The notes beneath the pieces were generated by a model. That model ran no database searches. It was not told the DNA's origin and saw only the letters and a list, made by a program, of their open reading frames with translations. This document shows, piece by piece, positions 44,300-54,145 of a stretch of DNA of 64,000 nt. The position numbers and the translations under genes were made by a program. This DNA comes from Carnegiea gigantea (lineage: Eukaryota; Streptophyta; Magnoliopsida; Caryophyllales; Cactaceae): positions 292,501 through 356,500 of the forward strand of contig JAKOGI010000325.1 in NCBI GenBank assembly GCA_029747015.1, written 5' to 3'. Each line of letters begins with the position of its first letter. The first letter of the stretch is position 1.

Positions 44300-46168
44300 A
44301 TGGCTTCCAACAACTCTTCTCAATCAAAAGCCCTCGTTCTTGCAGCCTCAATCCCTGCTCCCCCTCGCCCAATTCTTTACAAGCCTTTCAAGTTCCTGAA
44401 TCGCTTGTCCCTAAAATCAGTGGGAATGGGGATGGATGATATTCCCTTTGAATGTGGAAGGGAATTGGTGTTCCTCGTAGGGGCAATTGCTTGTCCCATT
44501 TTAGTTGAGTCAGAGGGAACAAAGTCGGGGTCTCAAGAACAATTCTTGGAAACCCCTGAAGGGTTTAATTTTGAGCCCTGTTCTTCTGGGTTGTTCTCTG
44601 ACACCGCGACAGAAACAGGGGCTGCCTCTGTCAAAGGTGTGTTTGTGGAGGATCTGCATGTCGACTTCCAAGGGAAGTCGAATGAGTCGTCAGAGGAGAG
44701 TCTAGAGAAGAATTCTCTCCCTGAGGCTGAAATCTCCACTCTAGACTTTCAAACTGGAGAGAAAAGGAAGAGGGTGAAAATCGTGGCTAGGCGTAGCAGA
44801 ACGCCAAGAACAAGGCCACAACCAAGGTCTCAACCCTCTCAAACTCCCTCTTCTCCTCAATCCTCTAAGCCCTCTCGAAAATCTGCAAGGCTAGCGTTTC
44901 AATCCTCTCATCGTCCCTCCAAACCCTCTGCTCCTATCATCGAGGAGATTTCTTCTTCTTCTGAAGGGTTCTCGAGTTCTGACTCTGAGAACACCACCTT
45001 CAAACAGGGGACACCGGTGTTTTTCGAGTCCTCTGAAGAACAATCTCCTCCAAAACCAACCAATAAACCTGCTGTGAAGCCCTCTCCTGCCAAAACACCC
45101 CTCAAGCGAAAGCCCAGAACAGCCCCCCTACCAGAAACTACCACCTCTGTTCCTGTCCTTAAACGCCCAAAGCAGTTCATTCCCTCTCCTATGTCTGACA
45201 AACATGCGCAGTTGCTGAAGCGCAATGTCGTCAGGGGGAAGGTAGTGAATGTAAGCTTTTTCGAGGAACAGGGTCTGGGGGTGTTCTTGAACAAGCTTCG
45301 AGCCCAAGGCTGGCTTGAGTTGTTTGCAAACACCCAGCAAGGGTGTTCTGTGCCTGAGTTGGCTGAGTTCTATGCCAACTGCTCTGTCACAAATGGGGTG
45401 GTGACAAGTGCTGTCAATGAGTGCCATTTCTCCTTTGATGCAGCCACCCTTGGTGACATTCTGGGCATCCATTCTCGTGGATTTGCTGTGTATGTGAGGG
45501 AAGACAAAACTGCCCTGGAAACAGCCAGGCTCTTAGAGGTGTCCAAACGCCTTAGTCAAAAACAGGGCCTGAGAACACCCCTCTCGGTTAAGAAGGGTGA
45601 AATGACCTCCCTGCACCAACTACTGTTTATGTTCACCATCAAGAACATAATACCGCGAGGTCAAGGGCGAAACTCAGCAGATGCCTTCGATCAATGTCTG
45701 GTGGACCTACTGGATCGGGAGGAACCAGTAAACCTCCCTGCAATCATGATTCGCCACATAGAGCGAATTGCGAACACCACCCGGGCACATGATCTTGGCT
45801 ATGGGTTTCTGTTGACAAGGGTGCTTGAGCACTTTGGGATAGTGCTCACACGAAGAGTGGCGGCCCAAATCATTGATGAGATTGGGATTGACACTCTGCT
45901 AGGGTGTGGCTATGAGGTTGGCGAAGGGTCAGTCTCCAAACAGGGTCGTCGACCACCTCGACCACCTGTTTCTGGGCAACCTTCCATCAAGGTTGAGGCT
46001 GTTCTTGAGGACAATGCTCGCCTCAAGGATGAGCTCTCAGCTGTCAAGGCTGCTCTTGCTGAGGAACGAGCTCTCTCGGCCAAACGCCATGAAGATTTGC
46101 TTGCACTTCTCTCCACTCTTGCCCCTAGCATCCCTCCTCTGCAAACGAAACCACCCCCTGCTCCCTGA
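44300..46168 (+). CDS. env-like protein, Sirevirus element (intact ORF, 622 aa)
   Basis: ATG 44300 is chosen because its context, AACAATGGC, fits the plant optimum and because the region upstream in the open frame looks like leader. The N-terminal half is low-complexity. It has a basic patch EKRKRVKIVARRSRTPR near residue 153 (possible nuclear signal) and long Ser/Pro-rich tracts to about residue 295. Residues about 300-540 (QLLKRNVVRGKVVNVSFF to LLGCGYEVGEG) form the 'putative plant transposon protein' type domain found in Sirevirus and other plant env-like ORFs. Residues about 560-605 are a predicted coiled coil. No signal peptide or convincing membrane segment is seen, so 'env-like' reflects position only. 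It is in a different frame from pol, about 450 bp downstream. Confidence 0.85.
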   Translation: MASNNSSQSKALVLAASIPAPPRPILYKPFKFLNRLSLKSVGMGMDDIPFECGRELVFLVGAIACPILVESEGTKSGSQEQFLETPEGFNFEPCSSGLFSDTATETGAASVKGVFVEDLHVDFQGKSNESSEESLEKNSLPEAEISTLDFQTGEKRKRVKIVARRSRTPRTRPQPRSQPSQTPSSPQSSKPSRKSARLAFQSSHRPSKPSAPIIEEISSSSEGFSSSDSENTTFKQGTPVFFESSEEQSPPKPTNKPAVKPSPAKTPLKRKPRTAPLPETTTSVPVLKRPKQFIPSPMSDKHAQLLKRNVVRGKVVNVSFFEEQGLGVFLNKLRAQGWLELFANTQQGCSVPELAEFYANCSVTNGVVTSAVNECHFSFDAATLGDILGIHSRGFAVYVREDKTALETARLLEVSKRLSQKQGLRTPLSVKKGEMTSLHQLLFMFTIKNIIPRGQGRNSADAFDQCLVDLLDREEPVNLPAIMIRHIERIANTTRAHDLGYGFLLTRVLEHFGIVLTRRVAAQIIDEIGIDTLLGCGYEVGEGSVSKQGRRPPRPPVSGQPSIKVEAVLEDNARLKDELSAVKAALAEERALSAKRHEDLLALLSTLAPSIPPLQTKPPPAP

Positions 46169-46320
46169 TTCTCTAGGCTGTTCTCTTGTTTCCTCTCATC
46201 TCAGTTTTTTGGCATTGTAATGTTTTTAATGCAATATCCCTTTATTAATGCTACTTGCACCTTATGCTCTATATTGCTTTTCTTGCATTACTCCTGTTGC
46301 TTATGCTTTTTAATGATGCC

Positions 46321-46483
46321 AAAAGGGGGAATAAGACCATATGGACAGATATGACCTAGCACCTAGAGGATCCCAGATATGACCTAGCACCTAGAGGATC
46401 CCTATCAGCATTAAACGTTGTTAAGCGCGTTTAAATTTTGTCAATATGGTCACTTGGTTTGTCATCATCAAAAAGGGGGAATT
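46321..46483 (+). other. two polypurine tracts and a 28-bp tandem duplication
   Basis: AAAAGGGGGA occurs at 46321-46330 and again at 46471-46480, the second just before the 3' LTR. Between them a 28-bp unit is exactly duplicated (46346-46373 and 46374-46401). Repeated polypurine tracts near the 3' LTR are a known Sirevirus trait. The downstream copy is probably the plus-strand primer. Confidence 0.8.
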
Positions 46484-48061
46484 TGTTGATTATATTTAGT
46501 TTTGATGATAACAAATCCAAGTGTAAAAATTTGTCCAAGTAATGTTGCCCCGAACATGATCTCCAAACAGGCCTAACTGGTGTTTGTGATCTTTATTGTA
46601 TTAACTGGTTTGCTACATGTGAGAACAAGTCTTCTAGACAGGTTTTACTTGGTGATTCCATATTAAGTCAAGAACACCATCTCGACAGTTGATTGTAAAG
46701 CGTGTTCCTGAACTCTAGCAATGCAAAGAACAACCCCAGCAAACAAGATGGCCTTGGTGTTCACAGCAGCTCTACAAATCTCGGACAAGATGACTGGTTC
46801 AAAACAAGAAGTCTTGGGTATATAGGTTTTATTTAATTAGACTCTTGTTAATATGCCAATGTTGAAAACATCATTTTAAACACCTGTTGAATCGGTATTT
46901 GCGCTAAAGTACTTCAGAACACCAGTTGCGAACAGCCCTGCAAACAGGGTGCCTAGGGTGTTTCTGAACTGCAGTGGCCATACCTGATTATTTTTGAAAA
47001 TTCATTTTGGTTGGCCAAGATCTCCAGAATACTTCCTTTGAATTTCAAAATTGCTATTTTTCTGGAGAGGATAGTTCTTGAAAATATTATGGAGATTTGC
47101 GAAAATAGGTTTGGGAGATTTGCCAAATCAAAAGATTCCTATGACTATATTTTCGGATTTGGTAAAAGCTGAAAATCTCTTTAAACCTCTTCACGGCTAT
47201 GGGAAGATAAGGGTTATCTTTTAAGATAACAAAATCCCTTATATTTTGGGATAAATTCATCATTAGCCATTGGAGAATATATTTTGTTTGCAAATCATTT
47301 TCCATACTTAGCTGATTCTTTGGTTTTTGACCGTTGGACCTTGTGTTTAAAAACCGCAGCTTTTCTCTCCCATAGAAAAGCCGAAGAAGCAGATAGAAAA
47401 AACTCAGACTGAAAAAGAGAAGCAACACAGCTTTCTGAAAAATCTGGAAAAAATCAGGAAACTCGGTTTTCACATTAAAATTCTTGAGCTTCATTCTGAA
47501 AAGCAAAACCGTGACAAGCTGTGTTTGATTTGAGTTTTCAAACCATTGGCATAATAGGATCTTCATTGTACCTTACATCTGCTTAGTGAGAAGCACCCCC
47601 TGTAAGGTGTTTGTAACCCTGATCTTGGATCAGAAAAGTGAGTGAGTGTGTCCTAGTCGTGTGGACTTGGACGTGTCTAATCTTGCGAAGGTTGGACGTG
47701 GTGTAACCTGTCTTTGGGAAGAAGGTTACGTGGTTGCAAGTTGTAACAAGGTGTGTTACATTTGTAACGTGTGAAGCCCGTTAGTGAAAGTGGTTAAATC
47801 CTATACGAGGTAGGTCGTGGTTTTTCACACCTCAGTTGGGCTAGAGGTGTTTTCCACGTAAAAATTGTGTGTGCTTTATTTTCCGCATTTATCTTGGTGA
47901 TTTTCGCATCTGCAATATTTGAGAACACCCCGTGCAAACAAGCTATCAGGGTGTTTGTCATTTGAGAACAACCTCTGTGAGGGTGTTTGTTATTTACAAC
48001 GTGAAAATCAGACACCACAATTCACCCCCCCTCTTGTGGTTGTATACTCACGAACTCAACA
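46484..48061 (+). repeat. 3' LTR of the Sirevirus element
   Basis: 1578 bp, TGTTGATTA to ACTCAACA, matching 37222-38775 closely. It carries an extra block near 47768-47804 that is absent from the 5' LTR and a few other short indels. Confidence 0.95.
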
Positions 48062-48066
48062 GTGAA

Positions 48067-51000
48067 TGTCTATGCTATGATGCTTGCATTTGGTGTTTGA
48101 TAAGTTGATACATGTTTCTCTCATGTTCTTAAATTGGTGATTGTATTTATCTATTCCCTGTTCTTTTCCCTTGACTTCTTATGGGACTGCTATAGATGGG
48201 AACTAAGTATAGTGTAAAGCTTCATTAAAAGGAATGGAAGGATGTTACAGCATAAAGGAACTTTGAAAGGTATGTGATCGTATAGTTGATTACAGAAGCT
48301 AGAGAATTTCTTATAAGGGTCCTTGGTCAAGGGCCAAGGTATTTTGATACGTATTCACATCTCCATATATGCCCAAACAAAATTGGCGTATTAGTAGTGC
48401 AAAGGCACTATATTATTAAATATATCTAACAAATATCTTGGAAAGAATTAAATTGTGTTTTATATAGAGGCAAACAAAAATCCAACAAATGTAAGTTCGA
48501 TTGTCGTGAAATTGGATGGGGAGAGATGTATAATTGAGTGAGCACAAAATAATAATGAGAGGTCCATTAATATCAAGAAAATGTTAATGATTTATACAAA
48601 GAAAGGGATATTTATTTCATGGGACCATATTAACTACCCTTCTTTGAACGATCAAACTTTTGGAAATAATGACGATTTTGACAATGAAAACCAACAAAAG
48701 CACAACGAAGATGAAAAGTCAAGCGGGGTTCTTGATGACAACCTCTCTATTTCGCATCCGAACTACCTGCATCAAGCGCATATATGTTACAGAGAGCCTT
48801 TTGAGCTCAAAATGGCAAAAGAAGCGGAGTTTTTGAAAAAGAAAAGGGCTAACGAGTAGGAAAAAGTCCATCTCTTCTATAGCTATAGGGCTTCGAGCTG
48901 GTACATAAGCCTCAAAACAAAGCCATCCAACATGGATTGGCCTGAGACTTCCATTTTTTAGAATAAAGGAATTGCATTGTTGTATCCCACAGCATAAGTT
49001 TGCTCAATACACTAGGGAAGCTTGGTTGTTGCTCATTGTTGAAGAGGGGAGAACGCACAGGTGCCACTGGCCGTTGATGCTTGCTTAAGTCTAGGTGAAA
49101 GTGGCCTAACCTTTGCATTGAAAAGATAATTCTTCCCATTTTCAAATCCAACCTTGATTGGGAGTACATCTCACACGCCAATCCCTATAGGTTCAAACTC
49201 ATAGGTGGTGAGCTACAATGAGATCCCATTTTAGGATGAAGTTTTAGGTAGAATGGAAGGTCTGGTACAACTGACTTGACAACTAGACTGGCCTCTCAAT
49301 TCTCATGTTAATAGAGATTTGTGCAACTTGTGTACAAATGCACAACTTATCACAGTAGCAATGGAGGATGTCTCTGTAGGGATTAGGGTAAATTTAGACC
49401 ACTTAGAAACTAATTTAGTTCATAAATTAAACTAAACTGAGAGCACTAAACAACTAAACTTTCTAATCTAAATATATATAATACTAAATTCACTAAACAA
49501 AGTCAACAATTAATAAAATCAAATAAGGCATCAATCAAATTAACTTAATAAATGGGATAGGGGAAGTTAAACAATGTTTAATAACATAAGCTTAATCTTT
49601 AAAATCTGCTACTAATCACTACTCTTTCTCCCTCTCTCACTCTCTCTCGCTCTCTCTCTATACCTACATACCTGCCTACCTACCTAGTTTAATAAATAAT
49701 TAAGGAAAATAAATTGCAAACATAGATGATCTTAAAAGAAAGGGTAACAGGGAGTATATATGAGCTGTCACATCATGGTAATGGAACGAGCGTGCCACTA
49801 GCACCACCTACCATGTTAGCGCACATAGATAGTTAGGACTAGATGTTGTAGGAATCGTGCAAGGTGATATGACCAAGTTATTGGTTGCTGAAGGCATCGT
49901 GGCCTAGGGACCCCGATCTTTACCTCACGTGAGTCATTGTTCTTTCGAGTTTGTCTTAGTAAAGTTTGCATTTTGCAACAATGAGTACGGTGACCACAAT
50001 GTTTTATGAAAATATAAAACATTTTGGAGAAAAAAAGGTCTTAGAAAACAAGCCCACAATCTTGGGTGGGGATTAACTTAACTCTAAGCCACTAGCCAAG
50101 AGTTGAGTCCAAGGGTGAAGGGACATCCGATGTTAGGGACTTAAATCTTCCCATCGATACAACCAATTAAACAATGGTCTTTACTATTGTTAAACAAGAT
50201 AACATCGAAATTGAAATAGTTCCATGCAATTGTCATGTTTCATGCAATTATTGATTTTCTCATAACCTAAGCATCAAAGAGATTAACTTTGTAGTACTGT
50301 TTTAGACTCATTCAGATTTTCTTGCTAAGGAATTGATGCAAGAAAGTGATAAATTTTGCAACCACTTTGTTGCATGCATAATTGTACTAATTAATGCTAA
50401 TATCTATAAACCATAAATCATATCATGATGTAGGAAAGCATTCAAGTTAATTTGGTTATTATCATGTTTTAAGAACTCGCAGGACTTACCTCAGCATAGG
50501 TGAAGTAAGAATAATTTCCCAAAGATCTAACCTTTTCCAAGTATCAAACGATCTAGTCCAAAATGTCTTTTAAGGAGGTGGTGACTATGGATGAAGAGAT
50601 AAGAAGAGATGACTTATAGAGCTAAATTATAGAGATTTGTTAGAGCAAAAGCCTAAACTCCAAGCGACAACAATCGCCTAGAGCGAGATCAAATTCTGTA
50701 ACAAAGGAGAAAGGACACTAGAGGAAGAAGTTATATGTGTCTGTTCCTTGGAGGTGCAAAGACTCCTTTTATAGTGTTAAGGGCTGAACATACCCTCCCA
50801 GGGTTTAGAGATTCCACAAAATCATATTTCATAAGATAGACTTGAAGTGGATTATGGGATGGAAAAAGAGGATCAGTAGCCTACCATTGACAACAAGGCA
50901 GTGCCGCTTCGTCTATGCTATAGGGAGACTTCTGCCTCGCATACCAACCCTTGTGGGGTGTTTGGCTTAGTGGCCTGCCACTGGGTATGGGCTTATGCTA

Positions 51001-51068
51001 GGTTAATTACAGCGATGTGGAGAGCATGATTTTGAGGCAATGCACCACTCCAGTATTTTGTCCCTTGG
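48067..51068. other. intergenic DNA, no gene or transposon recognised
   Basis: The open frame 48581-48859 (92 codons, D/N/K-rich) has no recognised domain. No LTR ends, terminal repeats or protein motifs were found. A CT-rich simple repeat lies at 49621-49690. The left end is the right flank of the Sirevirus insertion. Confidence 0.5.
49621..49690. repeat. CT-rich simple repeat
   Basis: CTCTCTC-type runs are followed by CTAC-type tetramers (ACCTACATACCTGCCTACCT). Low complexity; no associated ORF was found. Confidence 0.85.
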
Positions 51069-51073
51069 TAATC

Positions 51074-54000
51074 TATAACGCTCTCGAAATTTTTGATACT
51101 TATTTTGATTATTTGCAATATGTAAATTATTTGTATATTATATGTATTTTATTTTAGGTCCATATGTGTATTTTACATTATTATTATTATGTTTTTAGGA
51201 GTGATTTGAAGATGTTACTTATTTAGTAGTATTTGTCAAAAAAAAAAAAGAAAAAAGAGGAGTCAAAAAAGATGGCTTAACTCCAAAAAAAAAAGGAAAA
51301 AGAATTGGGGATGGGGGACTTTTTTTATTTCACGTGATATTCATCAAAGGGGAGTGGGGGCTTCTCTTGCTTTCTCAACGTCAAATACATGCACAGCTGG
51401 AGAGGGGAAGAGAGGCAGAGGAGAAGAAGAAGAAGAAGAAGAAGAAGGAGAAGAGGTGGAGAAGAAGAAGAAGGAGGAGGAGGAGGAAAAAAAAAAGAAA
51501 AAGAATTGAATTTTGATTTTGTTTGCAGATTTAAGGTGAGTAATTCTTGTTTTCTTCAACTTAAAACTGATTAGGGAAAGATTATTTGAATGATTTATAC
51601 TTGAATTGAGGATTAAATTGAAGATTGAAGTCTTGATTTTGATAATTTTAGGGATTGATAGATTGGAAAAGTAATTGCAATTGGTAGAAACCCACTGCAA
51701 AAGTTCATATTTATTTGTGATTTTTGGGTTATGTGGATGTGAAGATTGATAGATATGTTATGAATTTGTTTGTATATATGCTAAACTATGGATTTTTGGA
51801 TTGATTATTGGTGTTGGAAGAATAAGAGACTAGAAAAATAGATGTTGAATTTTCGGATTTTGCACACAGCCCGCCACTGTTTGATTTTTTGTGAATTATT
51901 GGCTAAGCAAACAATTCTGAACTTTTTACTGTAGGTTCTTCACTATACATTGCTATTCTTTGTAAGTGTTCGTAAATTTTTGATGTGTGGCTTGTGAGTG
52001 ATGAATTTTTGAATGTTTAATTCATGAGTTATGAATTTTCAATTACAATTGTCACGTTTTAGTGCCAATCTTGGTTGCTGTTTGAATTTTCTGGCAATTA
52101 TTCACTTAGCCTAAAATTCTAGAAATTTTAATATAGGTTCTCTATGATGTTTGTAACTTTTATGAAAATTTTCATAAATTTTAGGAGTGTGCTTCATGAG
52201 CTATAGATTTTTGATTGCAACTATTCTGTTTTAACATATGACTTTGGGTGTTGTTTCAATTTTTGTGGAGGATTGGCTTATTGGAAAATTTTGAAAATTT
52301 ATATGGTATATTCTTCTTGATATTTGGTATTTTTATGCAGAGTTTTGTGAATTTTGGATATGAGGTCTTTGCGTTGTGAATTTATGAGTAAATTGACATA
52401 TTTAGTGTAATTATGGGTTGTTCGCAGGTATAAATTATATATTGATCATGTTTGTCCTGATGTTAGGTGTTGAAGCAGTAAGGAATTGTTATGGATTATT
52501 AGTAGCTTGTGAAAATTATTTTGGGTGGAATTAAGCCTTATTTTTATTATGTTTTTGTTAATATTGTAAAATTGAGCTTCTTTGAAAATAAAAATGTGAT
52601 TATATGGATTATACGATTTCAATGAGTTATGTTTTTAGGGAAAAAAGTTCATGTTTTAACTGAGGCTATTATAGAGCATTCTAAAGTTATGGCCATAGAA
52701 GTAGTTGTCTTTGTGTTTAGAGCTGTGTGAGTCGATGGTTGGTACCTTGAGTGGGCACTGCCCGATCTGCCGATTGACTCTTCAGTTTGTGTTATTTGGG
52801 AGCTGTATGGATCCTTGGTACTCTAGGATGTGAACGTGACTCAGCAGTTTGTGATTTGAGGATATCTATGTACTTTAGAGTGTTGGGTGCCTGGTTGGTA
52901 CCATATGAATGAGTTGCGGTTGGTCCGCCATTGGTTGGTACCATATGAATGAGCCGTAGCTGGGCTACCAGGATGTGTTTGTCACCCCTGTGTTGTGATG
53001 GTTCTTTGTGTGAGTCATGATTTGGTTTCTCCTAAACTAAAAAGGCCTGTATTCAGTCAAGAATATATGATACATTATGAAATTGGTTTTGGCTTGGATT
53101 TGGACTTTGGATATGATATGAAATTGGTTTTGGTTTAGATTTGGACTTGGTTTGGATTTGAAGAATCATTCAGTATATTTATGATGTTGTGATCGATTTG
53201 AGCCATATGTGTGATCGATAAATATGTTTGAAGAAACTTATTATGTGTTTAAAACACATATGTGGACTTTTGAATGGAATATGCTTTATGTATGTGTTAA
53301 GTATGGTTACGGGCAGGCCATTAGCATAATTTAGCAGGCTTTGCTTTCTTTTGGACTTCAATGAGGATTAGGAGCTGAAAGGACATGGTTGGTATGGGAC
53401 AACCATGGTTAGTTTAGTGAATAGACTAACAGTAGAGTTTGTTTAGGGACATAAGTGAAAACGAAAGTCCTTCAAAAGTACCTAGTATGTGATAGGTACG
53501 ACTAAGTTAATCTAATTGCCTACCTCATGATAAATATGTGTTTGTGTTTGTGAAGTTCGGGAACATGTTAGATATGAAGGATATGAGTTTATTTCAATTT
53601 CTGGAGCATAATCATGTTCTCTTATTGCCTTCAACATGCTATATGATATGTTCCGTCTATGTGTCATAAGATACGTGTATTATGTGATTATGTGTTAGCC
53701 AGTTAATATGCAAAGTGTAACAACAGGGAAGGTAAGGGTTATTCACTGGGCTTGGAGAGCTCATGACATCACCATTTTTCATGTTTTGGAAGCAAAAAGG
53801 GACCACAGGAGTATTAAGAGAGCTAGCTAGCTGTGAAATAATTTTGAAGAACCTAGTTAGAAATGCATGCCTCATTATATGTTTATGTTATGGGTTATGT
53901 TTAGTGAATACAATTCTAAATGTATTTCTGGGATTGCACATGTGTAAGAACATTATGAATACGGTTTCAGTATGTATGTAATGCATATTTTAGATTGACC

Positions 54001-54140
54001 CGCCCAAACTTTGGTTAGATTTCGATAAGAGCTTCCGCTGTTGTCACTTATTAAAAGGTTAATCATAGTTAAGAAGTTTAAATAGCCTTGTGGATGTCCC
54101 AAATCAGTCATCCACGGTGGTGATCGGGCGGGGCATTACA
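51074..54140 (+). mobile_element. probable Tekay/Del-like gypsy solo LTR, about 3.1 kb
   Basis: It begins TATAACGCTCTCGAAATTTT, close to the TGTAACGCCC-type start of chromovirus LTRs, and ends CGGGCGGGGCATTACA, the usual kind of end. Flanking pentamers are TAATC (51069-51073) and TATTC (54141-54145), one mismatch. Inside are a GAA-rich run (51419-51490) and short tandem repeats at 52892-52953 and 53080-53160. No primer site or coding sequence follows, so a solo LTR is the simplest reading. Confidence 0.6.
51419..51490. repeat. (GAA)n/(GGA)n simple repeat inside the LTR
   Basis: Purine triplets GAA and GGA run for about 70 bases. They create K/R/E-rich and S-rich open frames on the two strands, which are not genes. 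Confidence 0.9.
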
Positions 54141-54145
54141 TATTC

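Larger units (their letters stand above)
37217..48066 (+). mobile_element. Sirevirus/Maximus-type Ty1/copia element with GTGAA target-site duplication
   Basis: The element is 37222-48061, with GTGAA at 37217-37221 and 48062-48066. It has LTRs of 1554 and 1578 bp, a tRNA-Met primer site, gag, pol in copia order, an env-like ORF after pol, and polypurine tracts next to the 3' LTR. That combination defines the Sirevirus lineage. The LTRs are very similar (about two dozen substitutions by eye plus a few indels), so it is the youngest identifiable insertion here. Gag-pol carries four premature or junction stops and two single-base frameshifts; the env-like ORF is intact. Confidence 0.95.

Noticed and set aside
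44908..45472. Minus-strand frames opposite the env-like ORF
   Set aside because: The + strand frame is intact for 622 codons with a recognisable domain; the minus frames have none.
44300..46168. True viral envelope glycoprotein
   Set aside because: No signal peptide, membrane anchor or cysteine pattern is seen. The domain is the plant transposon type and the rest is low-complexity and coiled coil.
48581..48859. 92-codon open frame as a host gene
   Set aside because: The D/N/K-rich composition has no recognised motif, and nothing around it looks like a gene.
51334..51700. K/R/E-rich and S-rich open frames on both strands
   Set aside because: They come from the GAA/GGA simple repeat inside a probable LTR.
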